From contig CM039211.1 of the NCBI GenBank assembly GCA_008360975.2, positions 50,900,077 through 50,964,076 of the forward strand: a DNA stretch of 64,000 nt, written 5' to 3'. Both the position numbers and the translations under genes were made by a program. How positions within the stretch are numbered: position 1 is the stretch's first letter; the number at the start of each line of letters is the position of its first letter. The notes under the pieces were generated by a model. It saw only the letters and a list, made by a program, of their open reading frames with translations, had not been told where the DNA came from and searched no databases. Source of the DNA: Lichenostomus cassidix (taxonomy: Eukaryota > Chordata > Aves > Passeriformes > Meliphagidae). Below are positions 1-17,165 of the stretch, piece after piece.

Positions 1-5474
<5,474 letters not shown>

Positions 5475-6948
5475 TCACAGATTATTTTGACACTCAAACA
5501 CGAATTAGAAAACCTGGTCTATACTGTCTTTAATTCATCCTAGATTCTAAACACTGTGTTGTGCAGCTGTCTCAAATAATGGATATATACTCTCAATGAA
5601 AAAAGCCAGTCTTCTGAAATAGAAAAACCTGTGTATTCTTATGAAATAAAATTTTAATAAATAAATTTCACACTTAAGTTCTGTATTTTCATGCACTTTT
5701 GAAACAAATCCTTTAGCAAAATATCTACTATACACCAAAATATATTGGCCAATACATGGCCTATATATACATTTTCATTTCAAAACAGGGCAAAAGCTCC
5801 AAAACATTACTGCTACCCATATTAATTTTAGATTATATACATACTTCACAGAATAAAATACCAGGATAGAACCATAAAAGCAGACTACATCCAAATGACA
5901 GAGCAGGAATTTAAGGAAACTGTGACATGCTGTGCCTCAACTATTTTCACCACTAATATTTCACATATTAGCCACACGCAATGATTTCAAACACCTCAAC
6001 TCAACTGCATCTAACTTTCAGTTTACATGCCTTAAACACTAATAAGCTTTTACTAATGTAACAATGAAGCTGTTAAGGAAAGTTCAGGGAAAGAAAACAA
6101 TGATCTAATCTGCCCTGTACCCTGACACAGTCAGTTCAAAGTCAATCCTTAGCAAACATGCAACTGAGCCCAATGTTCCCCACACCCTTGATCTTTGAAA
6201 GCCATTCTTAAAGACACATAACACAGATGCAGCTGAATACCTTTTTGAATTTGAACAGAAAGAAAAAATACACAGAAAAATAACTGCAGGAGGCTAACAG
6301 CCACCACGATAAAGGCTAGTGACACAATCTCAAGGACCACAAATATTGATGCCAGATGCTAAGGACAAGTCTATGCAGGTTAGGAGTATCTTTTACAACA
6401 CATGGACCACTGTGCCAATACATTTATCTTGCAGACTAAAATACTGCAGATCACTCATGAAACATTCCACAAAAGAAAACCTAGATGCAAGTTTCATTTG
6501 TTGTCATGCACACCATTCCAGTGTTAGTGAAATTTTTCTCAAAGAATTTGAAAACCAGAAGCTACTTACACATCACAAAAAAACCTTCTCTTTTTCTGTT
6601 TTTAATATACTAACAAAGAAGAAAAGCATAACAGAATTCAAATTATCAAATTAAAAGAATGAGCTAGAAAGAGTTTAACAAAAGTACATTAAAAAACCAG
6701 TGAAGCTTAAAGCTTCATGTATTTGGTCAAGCATCTGCATGTAAGTTCAATTTAAAGAAATTTAAACTTCCCATAGGAAAAATCTTCAGCAACTGAAAGA
6801 ATTTACAACCAAGTCAAACAACTGTAGCTACTAATTACCTAATACCTGACCATCTCAAGTTAATTAAATTCAACCAACTTTCAAAACTGGTTCTATATAC
6901 TGCTTTGCCTTCACTGAACCAGACAACATAGGGGTGTAGAAAAGGACA

Positions 6949-8030
6949 TGAGGTTGTTTGACCCTGGCTAGATGCCAGGTGCCCACTAAAGGCTCTGTGC
7001 TACCTCCTCAGCTGGGCAGGGGAGAGAGAATATGTTGAAATATTCATGAATTGAAATAAGGACAGGGAGGTCACTCACCAATTACTGCCCCAGGCAAAAC
7101 AGACTTGACTCAGGGAAAATAGTTTAATTTATTACCAATCAAATCAGAGTAGAATGATAAAAAAAAAATTAAAGGCATCACACTCCTCCTTACCAGGTTC
7201 AACTTCACTACCTATTTTCCTCTACTTCATCCCACCAAAGCACTGCAGGGCAACAGGAACGGGATTTGCAGTCAGTCCAAACATCATCTCTGCCACTCCT
7301 TCCTCATGCTGTTTCCCTGTTCCAGCATAGGAATCCTCTCATGGGACAGAGATCTCTCTGATCTTCTCTGACATGGCTCCTTCCCAAGGACTGCAGGTCT
7401 TCATGAACTACTCCAGCGTGGGTCCTTTCCACAGGGCACAGTTCTTCAGACACAGCCTGCTCCAGCACAGGTCTCCTATGGGGTCACAAGTCCTGCCAGC
7501 AAACCTACTACAACGTGGCCCCCTCCCTCCACAGGGCCACTGGTCCTGCTAGGCGTCTGCTCCAGCACGGGTTTCCCACAGGGTCACAGCCTCTGCTGTG
7601 GCATGGGGCCCTCCAGGGACTACAAGTGGATCTCTGCTCCACCGCGGACCCTCCATGGGCTGCACGGAGACAAGTTGCTTTACTGCAGTCTCCCCCACAG
7701 GCTGCAGGGGAATGTCTGCGCCAGCACTCAACTATCTCCTCCCTCCTTCCTCACTGACCTCCATGTCTGCAGAGCTGTTGCTCTCACACATTCTTAGTCC
7801 TCTCTCCCAGTCCCTGCCACACAGCGGTTTTTACACTTTCCTAAGTGTTTTATCACAGAGGCAGTATGCCATCATCACTGATTAGCTCCACTTTAGACAT
7901 CAGAAGGCCCATCTTGAAGCCAGATAGAACTGGGTCTTGTGATATATGGAGGCAAGTTCTGTCATCTGCACACAGAAGACACATCTGTAGCTCCCCTGCT
8001 ACCAAAACCTTGCCACATAAACGCAATACA
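6949..8030 (-). mobile_element. Solo LTR, probable avian ERVL type (copy 1)
   Basis: On the minus strand the element starts TGTATTGCG at 8030 and ends in CA at 6949, about 1.08 kb. It has the 5'-TG...CA-3' ends of an LTR and an AATAAA signal followed by a T-rich stretch in its last quarter (near 7125-7140). Its text matches a very common songbird LTR that I recognise by sight. The flanks are near-identical 5-mers, GGACA on the left and GGTCA on the right, a plausible decayed target-site duplication. The interior is GC-richer than the intron and yields several small ORFs (7515-7885) that are not genes. No internal retroviral genes are present. Family assignment is from memory. Confidence 0.7.
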
Positions 8031-8383
8031 GGTCATCAAGTCTTCTAGTCCATGTCCCTCTTCTTCAAGCTGTATTGTCTATATTATTATTACCATATAT
8101 GTAAAAGGTGTTCATGCTTTAGAACAGCAAACTTGCCATGGCATTGTGTCATGCTTATATGCCTGTTGCCAGTCACTGCTCTGACAGGTCCTCATTCAGT
8201 CATATGATGAGGGACATATATCTCCAACAATCACAGATATTCCAAACACCCAAACAGAAAGCGTAGAAAGATGAGCTATCAAAGTTTTTCCTTACATGAT
8301 TCCTCAGCTTGATCTCTCATTCTCTTAAGTCTTTTGGGAGGAGTTATAAGCAATTACATCGTATGCGATTAGAAAGACTTGCC

Positions 8384-8532
8384 AAAATTCATCTTAAAAG
8401 CCTGCAGCACTAATGATTCCACACTTCCGTACAGCGCACTTCAGTTCACAACTATCCTTGGTTTTGCCTGCATTTTGTCTCTAATCTAAACATCTTCTAA
8501 TGCAGCTTAAGACTATCACTTCTGTTCTTTTC
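8384..8532 (-). mobile_element. Diverged CR1-like remnant, truncated at gap 1
   Basis: Reads like the reverse complement of the conserved 3' region of CR1 LINEs. It shows the pattern of a broken line about a poor-fit side, then TTAAGACTATCACTTCT. It is cut off by the N run. The full version is at 11283-11540. Confidence 0.45.
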
Positions 8533-9032
8533 NNNNNNNNNNNNNNNNNNNNNNNNNNNNNNNNNNNNNNNNNNNNNNNNNNNNNNNNNNNNNNNNNNNN
8601 NNNNNNNNNNNNNNNNNNNNNNNNNNNNNNNNNNNNNNNNNNNNNNNNNNNNNNNNNNNNNNNNNNNNNNNNNNNNNNNNNNNNNNNNNNNNNNNNNNNN
8701 NNNNNNNNNNNNNNNNNNNNNNNNNNNNNNNNNNNNNNNNNNNNNNNNNNNNNNNNNNNNNNNNNNNNNNNNNNNNNNNNNNNNNNNNNNNNNNNNNNNN
8801 NNNNNNNNNNNNNNNNNNNNNNNNNNNNNNNNNNNNNNNNNNNNNNNNNNNNNNNNNNNNNNNNNNNNNNNNNNNNNNNNNNNNNNNNNNNNNNNNNNNN
8901 NNNNNNNNNNNNNNNNNNNNNNNNNNNNNNNNNNNNNNNNNNNNNNNNNNNNNNNNNNNNNNNNNNNNNNNNNNNNNNNNNNNNNNNNNNNNNNNNNNNN
9001 NNNNNNNNNNNNNNNNNNNNNNNNNNNNNNNN
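8533..9032. other. Assembly gap 1 (500 N)
   Basis: Exactly 500 N, a round number that suggests a placeholder of unknown size. Because the flanks overlap in sequence, the real gap is probably negative, meaning there is no missing DNA. ORFs drawn across it are meaningless. Confidence 0.98.
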
Positions 9033-9052
9033 CAGCCCAGTTACGTATTGCT

Positions 9053-11431
9053 AAACATGCAACTGAGCCCAATGTTCCCCACACCCTTGATCTTTGAAAG
9101 CCATTCTTAAAGACACATAACACAGATGCAGCTGAATACCTTTTTGAATTTGAACAGAAAGAAAAAATACACAGAAAAATAACTGCAGGAGGCTAACAGC
9201 CACCACGATAAAGGCTAGTGACACAATCTCAAGGACCACAAATATTGATGCCAGATGCTAAGGACAAGTCTATGCAGGTTAGGAGTATCTTTTACAACAC
9301 ATGGACCACTGTGCCAATACATTTATCTTGCAGACTAAAATACTGCAGATCACTCATGAAACATTCCACAAAAGAAAACCTAGATGCAAGTTTCATTTGT
9401 TGTCATGCACACCATTCCAGTGTTAGTGAAATTTTTCTCAAAGAATTTGAAAACCAGAAGCTACTTACACATCACAAAAAAACCTTCTCTTTTTCTGTTT
9501 TTAATATACTAACAAAGAAGAAAAGCATAACAGAATTCAAATTATCAAATTAAAAGAATGAGCTAGAAAGAGTTTAACAAAAGTACATTAAAAAACCAGT
9601 GAAGCTTAAAGCTTCATGTATTTGGTCAAGCATCTGCATGTAAGTTCAATTTAAAGAAATTTAAACTTCCCATAGGAAAAATCTTCAGCAACTGAAAGAA
9701 TTTACAACCAAGTCAAACAACTGTAGCTACTAATTACCTAATACCTGACCATCTCAAGTTAATTAAATTCAACCAACTTTCAAAACTGGTTCTATATACT
9801 GCTTTGCCTTCACTGAACCAGACAACATAGGGGTGTAGAAAAGGACATGAGGTTGTTTGACCCTGGCTAGATGCCAGGTGCCCACTAAAGGCTCTGTGCT
9901 ACCTCCTCAGCTGGGCAGGGGAGAGAGAATATGTTGAAATATTCATGAATTGAAATAAGGACAGGGAGGTCACTCACCAATTACTGCCCCAGGCAAAACA
10001 GACTTGACTCAGGGAAAATAGTTTAATTTATTACCAATCAAATCAGAGTAGAATGATAAAAAAAAAATTAAAGGCATCACACTCCTCCTTACCAGGTTCA
10101 ACTTCACTACCTATTTTCCTCTACTTCATCCCACCAAAGCACTGCAGGGCAACAGGAACGGGATTTGCAGTCAGTCCAAACATCATCTCTGCCACTCCTT
10201 CCTCATGCTGTTTCCCTGTTCCAGCATAGGAATCCTCTCATGGGACAGAGATCTCTCTGATCTTCTCTGACATGGCTCCTTCCCAAGGACTGCAGGTCTT
10301 CATGAACTACTCCAGCGTGGGTCCTTTCCACAGGGCACAGTTCTTCAGACACAGCCTGCTCCAGCACAGGTCTCCTATGGGGTCACAAGTCCTGCCAGCA
10401 AACCTACTACAACGTGGCCCCCTCCCTCCACAGGGCCACTGGTCCTGCTAGGCGTCTGCTCCAGCACGGGTTTCCCACAGGGTCACAGCCTCTGCTGTGG
10501 CATGGGGCCCTCCAGGGACTACAAGTGGATCTCTGCTCCACCGCGGACCCTCCATGGGCTGCACGGAGACAAGTTGCTTTACTGCAGTCTCCCCCACAGG
10601 CTGCAGGGGAATGTCTGCGCCAGCACTCAACTATCTCCTCCCTCCTTCCTCACTGACCTCCATGTCTGCAGAGCTGTTGCTCTCACACATTCTTAGTCCT
10701 CTCTCCCAGTCCCTGCCACACAGCGGTTTTTACACTTTCCTAAGTGTTTTATCACAGAGGCAGTATGCCATCATCACTGATTAGCTCCACTTTAGACATC
10801 AGAAGGCCCATCTTGAAGCCAGATAGAACTGGGTCTTGTGATATATGGAGGCAAGTTCTGTCATCTGCACACAGAAGACACATCTGTAGCTCCCCTGCTA
10901 CCAAAACCTTGCCACATAAACGCAATACAGGTCATCAAGTCTTCTAGTCCATGTCCCTCTTCTTCAAGCTGTATTGTCTATATTATTATTACCATATATG
11001 TAAAAGGTGTTCATGCTTTAGAACAGCAAACTTGCCATGGCATTGTGTCATGCTTATATGCCTGTTGCCAGTCACTGCTCTGACAGGTCCTCATTCAGTC
11101 ATATGATGAGGGACATATATCTCCAACAATCACAGATATTCCAAACACCCAAACAGAAAGCGTAGAAAGATGAGCTATCAAAGTTTTTCCTTACATGATT
11201 CCTCAGCTTGATCTCTCATTCTCTTAAGTCTTTTGGGAGGAGTTATAAGCAATTACATCGTATGCGATTAGAAAGACTTGCCAAAATTCATCTTAAAAGC
11301 CTGCAGCACTAATGATTCCACACTTCCGTACAGCGCACTTCAGTTCACAACTATCCTTGGTTTTGCCTGCATTTTGTCTCTAATCTAAACATCTTCTAAT
11401 GCAGCTTAAGACTATCACTTCTGTTCTTTTC
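9053..11431. repeat. Duplicated block, copy 2 (right of gap 1)
   Basis: Second copy of 6154-8532. Only the first 20 bases after the gap (9033-9052) differ from the corresponding bases in copy 1 (6134-6153), which fits low-quality sequence at a contig end. From 11432 the sequence continues smoothly inside the CR1 remnant, so this copy is the one joined to the downstream intron. Confidence 0.93.
9848..10929 (-). mobile_element. Solo LTR, same element repeated in copy 2
   Basis: Exact counterpart of the LTR at 6949-8030, shifted by 2899. It is probably the same physical insertion represented twice because of the unmerged contig overlap around gap 1. It should be counted once in repeat statistics. 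Confidence 0.7.
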
Positions 11432-11540
11432 AAAGGCAGGTTCATATACTCCCCTTCTTTCCAAAGCAGCTTTTAATATACTTGAAAATCCATGGCTTGT
11501 TGCTAAGACACAGAAAGGAAATGTTTTCTCTGAGGTCCAG
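11283..11540 (-). mobile_element. Diverged CR1-like remnant, antisense
   Basis: Antisense resemblance to the CR1 3' region: GATTCCACACTTCC, GCAGCTTAAGACTATCACTT and AGCAGCTTTTAATATACTTG occur in the expected order. It is old and has many substitutions. It sits just upstream of a younger plus-strand CR1 copy. Confidence 0.45.
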
Positions 11541-11639
11541 CTAAAACTTTTAAATACTTTTCTGGGCCATCTACTGCATACACACTTCTGCATTACATGT
11601 AGTGAAGACAGTAAGCCATCTACAGATTATATATATATA

Positions 11640-12216
11640 GACTTGACCAGCCAATCAAAGGAGGGGATTGTCCTGCTCTGCTCTGCACTGGTGCCGCTTC
11701 ACCTTGAGCACTGTGCAGTTTCAGGCACCACAATATAAAAAAGCCATAAAGCTATTAGAGAGCATCCAAAGGAGGGCCATGAGGATGGTGAAGGGTTGAA
11801 GGGGAAGCCTTAAGAAGAGAGGCTGAGGACACTTGGTCTGTTCAGTCTGAAGGAGACTGAGGGGAGACCTCATTGTGGTCTCACTGCATCCTCACAAGGG
11901 GAAGCTGAGGGGCAGGCAATGGTATCTTCACTCTCATGACCAGTGACAGGAATTGAGGAAATGGCATGAAGCTGAGTCAGGGGAGGTTTAGGTGGGATAT
12001 CAGGAAAAAGTTTTTCACCCAGAGAGTGGTTGGGCACTGGAAGAGGCTCCCCAGGGAAGTGGTCACAGCACAGCCTGTCCAAGTTCAAGAGAAGTTTGGA
12101 CAATGCTCTCAGGCACATGGTGTGATTCTTGGGAGTGTCCTGTACAGGGCCAGGAGTTGGACTCAATGATCCCCATGCACCCCTTCCAACTGAGCAAATT
12201 CTGTGATTCTATAAAT
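11640..12216 (+). mobile_element. CR1 LINE 3' fragment
   Basis: Typical avian CR1 3' end, 5'-truncated as usual. Landmarks in order are GAGAGCATCCAAAGGAGGGC, GGAGACCTCATTGTGGTCTC, a block reading GATATCAGGAAAAAGTTTTT, then GGACTCAATGATCC and the short terminal repeat ATTCTGTGATTCTATAAA. It is non-coding as it stands; the ORFs at 11870-12225 are fragments within it. It lies in CERT1 intron 2, antisense to that gene. Confidence 0.88.
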
Positions 12217-12472
12217 CAGGTCTAGGGTTATACTCCACTCACTATGCAGTTCCATGTTATAAAAAAAACAAGCTGATCTGGTGATCCTGTTACACCAACT
12301 TGCTTAAGAAAAAGAAATAACCACTAAAAAGATTAAATATGCTTCAAAAGGAAGTTAAGCCACTGGTATGTGATCTGCTCTTTACCTATTTTACATCCTA
12401 TAGTACATATTAATTGCCTGCTTTCCACATTTTTGGCAACCGAAATAAGCGTTTATTATCCTTTTCCTCTGG

Positions 12473-12508
12473 TTTTTTTTTTTGTTTGGGTTTTTTTTTT
12501 TTTTTTTG
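12473..12508. repeat. Poly-T tract with GTTTGGG interruption
   Basis: Two T runs separated by GTTTGGG. Low-complexity sequence in CERT1 intron 2; on the CERT1 strand this reads as poly-A. Confidence 0.85.
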
Positions 12509-13115
12509 GAAAACATGCTTCACTGTAAGAACCCTGAATTAACCAAACACAAAAGACAAATAAATCACCTGAATCATGTGATGTGCTCTTTTCTTACCAC
12601 AGAACAAAACAGGTTTTTGTTCATTAACTCCCTCCTCAACCAGTAGGGAGTTCACATTTCATTTTCACCAATAACTTGGTAGACTTCTGTATGTAACTTT
12701 TTGGCATCATGTGTGACATTCTCCTCCCCCCGAGCTATAGACAAAATTCCTTGGTTTACCTCCAGCTGCAAGTGCTTTTACTGTTTTCTGTAGCTGCATC
12801 TAGCAGAGACCACAAGCGTTATTCACAACTTCCCAGGTCTGTTCTTTATTTTTCTAACATTCTCATCAGACTAATTTGACTCTCTCCTTTATGCTTCCCG
12901 GAAGTTTTTCCATTTCCTCTCACTTCACTTTCTTCCTGTAGACCTCAACTCATTTAATTAGATCTCATTTTTTCTGAGATTCACTGTTTCTAGACTAGTG
13001 TTCCCTTTCCCCTTTATGCTCAGAAGCTATTATAAAATGGTACAGTTCTTAGCCAGTCACATGACAGGACCTTGAAGGATAAATAAGGATTTTCATCTGT
13101 AACAAGCTAAGGACA

Positions 13116-13451
13116 TGTGCTGAGGCCAGGATATGTCCTAATGACCTTTCACAACCAAGATAAGGCAAGAAAGAGGAATGTTTTCGTTATGCAGGGAAAC
13201 AGGAAGCAAGCAGGAGGTCACTATCTATCTTCACGATTTAAAGAACCTTGGAGAACATCAGCTGCCTTTTCCCACCCTGCGGCAGTCTCAAGCAACATAC
13301 ATAAATTGAGAGGGCACTGGGGAATAAAACCCAGATCAAGACACTTTGAATGGGGGCACCCGAAAACATTTTCAAAGCTGTGTTGGACAGACTTAAGAGC
13401 CTGCGGCAGAAGCAACCTCTGTGTATGTAAAGACTCCTTCCTGAGCCCACA
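13116..13451. mobile_element. Possible solo LTR or short inverted-repeat element
   Basis: A GC-richer island of 336 bp bounded by TGTGCTGAGG and CCTGAGCCCACA, which are imperfect inverted repeats in the TG...CA arrangement. It contains AATAAA near 13321 followed by a CA-rich stretch. ACAT occurs at both edges. The text looks retroviral-LTR-like but I cannot name a family. It carries a 112-codon ORF (13117-13455), which I take to be accidental. Confidence 0.35.
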
Positions 13452-16449
13452 TTAAAAAAAACCAAAACCAACAAAAATCCCCCACAGCTAAATCATAATT
13501 CCATGCAAGAATATGCTGCAAGAAATAGGCCTCCAGCATCCCCAAACACTCCTTCTGTATGACTCCTAAACTTTCTTCTAAGGCACCTCCAGATAATCCT
13601 GCAGAAACAGAGGCAATTCCAAGTATCCAAGCACCCTCGATCTTTTCAAAACCAGTGGATACAAGCTCTTAAATTCTAAGCATTTCTAAGCAAGAACAGT
13701 TTACATGAGGAAACACTTACTTGGCTACAGTTACTGAGGAAGTCGGTAGCCAGCTCAGGTCTCATGAGTCATAGTTCATTGCATTGCCACAAAATCCTTC
13801 CTGCTATACAGCTGTCAAGCCTGAGGTATTCACAAAACAAGCTTCAGAGCAGTATCAGCTTGAAAAATACTGGTTCAGGTGCTTAGGGCAAATCACACAG
13901 GAAAGATTAAGTGTTTTTATCTACTTTATAACCTTCAAGAGTACTCCAGAGAAGGAAAAAAAACCCAAACCTTGAAGGAAGAATCTTTTGCTTGCTCTAT
14001 CACTACTTCAAATGGTGTTAATGGCATTTTGTCCTTTCCTTATAGAGGATAGACAGGGTCGTTCACAGCAGATACAACTCAAGTTCTGCATATTACAATT
14101 ATTAAAGTTCACTTCTTCTCCTATTCTCATTGCAGAACTGAAACTTACCTAAGCTGAAATTATTTTAAAATTTTGAAAGTTTTTCTTAAGAAAATCCTGA
14201 GCTGCAAACTAGGACACAAGACAAACAATAGAGGCCTATGGAAAATGAAAATGACAATTTTTTAATTCTTAGACATTAATGTCACTAGCATGAATTCAAA
14301 GAAGCTGTCATCTAGCCTAAGCTGAAACATGAAACCTGATGTTCCCCCTCTGCTTCTCTTAGTGCAATTCAAAGAAAGTTAACAGAACTTCACATTCTTT
14401 TTCCCAAATAGGTTTGAGTATGGTGTGAATCAATAGTTACCTAATTGAAAATTGAGAAAACAAACTCAAGTTTTGGTAGCCAAACTTCAGGTTTTTCTTT
14501 TAAAAATAGCCTATGCATATATGCCTTATATCAGAATACCTAAAGCTATTAAAATGCTAATACTCACCTTTTAAGAAACAAAAAATGCCTTACCTAAGTA
14601 AAACTGGCTTAAGTGAAGTGTTATGCATGTATTTCATCGATGCAAGTGCTGTAACTCATGCCTACAGATTTTTTTTTGCATGTAGTGTGCATAGGGACAA
14701 ACCACCCCCCCAATAACTTCTTTTCTAATTAGAATACAACTTGGTGTGTTCTGACCTTTGCTTCATCTGCTGAGGAAGTGCCAAAACACCACTTTGCAAC
14801 TCTGATGTCTATCTGCAAGCATCTTCACATTAATAGGCCTGTAAATCTTTAAAATACAGCAAACTTCACCAGTTTCAACTTAAATACCTCTTATAAAAGT
14901 AGACATGAAAAGTTATACCCTGGAAAATGAGATACTAGCCAGACTATGACTAACGATAACCAATGTTTCCAGCTCAAGAGAGCTGAACACACAGATTTTC
15001 CCACGTGAACAGTGTCACTGTCCTACAATGCAAGGTACAATTTATCTGCTGGTTAGTTTTTCCACCATTCCCATGGAACTCAGGAAAAAGTGTCCCTTTG
15101 GCACTGTTCTTCAACTTCCTGAAATCCTCTAGTTATAAAGTACCTGAACAAACTACCACATCCTCCTCCCCAAAAAACATATGTTCAGAGCAGTTACCAA
15201 AAATCTACAGATCTGCTTATTTGTTTTCATAGATCGTTCAATAGGTTCTGGACCTGGATGTTTTCACTCCAATGCCAAAAACACCTCTATCCTCTCAAGT
15301 TTTCAATACAAGGTTCAAAAGATCACTCCAGGATAATATGGATAGGACAACAAAGAACAGAGGGGAACAAGCAATGATCAGAATGCAATAAATGGCATCT
15401 ATAACATAGTATTACTTTTGAACCCGACAGAAGTTCAAAGGAGGACTCTATTCACCTATCAGCAAGGAAACCTCCTCACAACGGGAGGCAGAAAACTGGA
15501 CAAAGGGAGACGTGCATGTGACAACTTAGGAGGCAATGGACAAAACCATTGTATCCTATGATAAAAAGAGAGAAGGCATAACATATGATCAGCTATAGAA
15601 ATACGATGTCAAGCACTTTAAAAACTAGTTTACCTGATGGAATAGAAAAAGGGAAAGCAATGCAATGTAGCAGGTAACTAGATTAAATACAGGAAAAAAA
15701 AAATCACTCCATGGTTCTCAGTAAGCAGCATGCATCAAAGCAAGAAAAGCACTGGAGTTACTGAGAATTAAGGCTAACACCAAAGTGCGTACTTTCACTG
15801 TGGGAATAAAGGAAAAAAAGAACCTATTTGACACCAGAAAAAAAAAGTTATATGAACACATTCTACATGTACCTACACTGAGGTGCTAATAAAGAACTAG
15901 ACAAAAAGTTTGAGATTTGTACTGTGTGGCTGAAAGAATTGGTTTTAAAAGCACATATGAAATCTGAATTTCAGCTCCCATGTAAAACCAGTTCAGAACT
16001 GGCAAAGGCTGTGATTAGTTAACTAGAAAAAAGCAAGTGAAAAATCTCAGCCAAGTTTCAAAAAGTGCACATCTTAAAATAGTTTTTCGAAAGCATTTAA
16101 TTCCTGACAGATCCAAACTATGAAAAAATTATGTCCCCTGCTTCCAAAATGTAAAATGGTTGAAAACATGCTAACTTATGAAAAAACATTGAACAGAAAG
16201 ATAGAGAAATGAAGTACCATTGACATGATCTTAAAATTGTATTCTAGGTGGTGAATAGTACATAAAATCATCGATGGAAAAATCCTACCAGCTGATTCAC
16301 AATATATGTTTTACCAAATAATACTATGCCAGGATTTTACCAGACAAGACCAGTCAAAACACTGTCTTTTATGCCCTATTAAATACTAAAGAGTAGTATT
16401 TTTCAAGTTAGTGTACTTCTGTCCAGAGTCACTGAAAACTTCATGGGTA

Positions 16450-17165
16450 AAGATAAAGAAAGGGAGACCACTCCCTACTGCCAGGAGGGTCAAATAGATT
16501 TGACTTGGAGAAAACTGACTTCATTCATTGCCAGTTAGAGTAGGACGGTGAGAAACAGAACAAAACTAAAAACACAGGCACAGGGGGATCAGGAATGAGG
16601 GCTGTGGTCAGTTGGTAACACTTGATTCTGCCACCCCTTCCTCATGCTCTTCACCTAGTCCAGCAAGAATGTTACCTATCACTGCCCTTCTTCAGGGTAA
16701 ACCTGTTCCAGCATGGGTTCTTTGTTGGCTGCAGCCTCTGTCAGAACAAATCCAGCTGCCATGGTTGGGTCCTAAACAGGCTGCCATGTAGTCATCTGGT
16801 CTGGTGTGGTCTCTACACAGGTTACACAAAAATGCCTGCACAGTGCTCTCTTCTACAGGCTGCAGAGGATCTCTGCTCTGAGGCTGGAGCATCTCTTCCT
16901 GCCTGCACAGCTGTTTCTCACACCTTTTCTCCACTCCTCTCTGTATCACACACACTGCTTGAGCAGCATTTTTGCCCTTTAACTCTGTTTACCTTGAGGT
17001 GTCAGCACAGTGGCTGCGAAGCTCAGCTGCACCCTGCACTGGGTCCACTGATGCTGACCATGTTCTGTTCTGTGTGGGACAACCTGGAGTCTCCTCACAC
17101 AGGCTGCGAGGCAGACCCCAGTCCCAACAGACACACTCACTGCAATCACAGAAGCTCATCAAGAT
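16450..17165 (-). mobile_element. Diverged ERVL-like LTR related to the one at 6949-8030
   Basis: The same order of landmarks as the 6949-8030 element: GGGAGACCACTCCCTACTGC, then GTTAGAGTAGGACGGTGAGA, then CTGCCACCCCTTCCTCATGC, several CTGCAG-rich 'lamp-post' repeats and a CTGTTTCTCACACCTTTTCT block. Substitutions and indels are many, so it is an older insertion. The 233-codon plus-strand ORF at 16622-17323 runs through it and out of it and is not a gene. The ends are not clear. Confidence 0.6.

Larger units (their letters stand above)
6154..8532. repeat. Duplicated block, copy 1 (left of gap 1)
   Basis: These 2379 bp recur at 9053-11431 with a constant offset of 2899. Every place I compared agrees, including the run of ten A near 7158 and its counterpart. 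The block ends exactly where the N run starts, and the matching position in copy 2 continues without a break into new sequence. This is the signature of two overlapping contig ends left unmerged, not of an old genomic duplication. The block includes a complete ERVL-like LTR and part of an antisense CR1 remnant. Confidence 0.93.

Noticed and set aside
7515..8184. Cluster of small ORFs (and again at 10414-11083)
   Set aside because: They sit in or just beside the GC-rich ERVL-like LTR, appear on both strands, and are repeated only because of the duplicated block.
8497..9123. ORFs spanning the N runs (also 58857-59682)
   Set aside because: They consist mostly of unknown residues; the open frame is only the absence of sequence.
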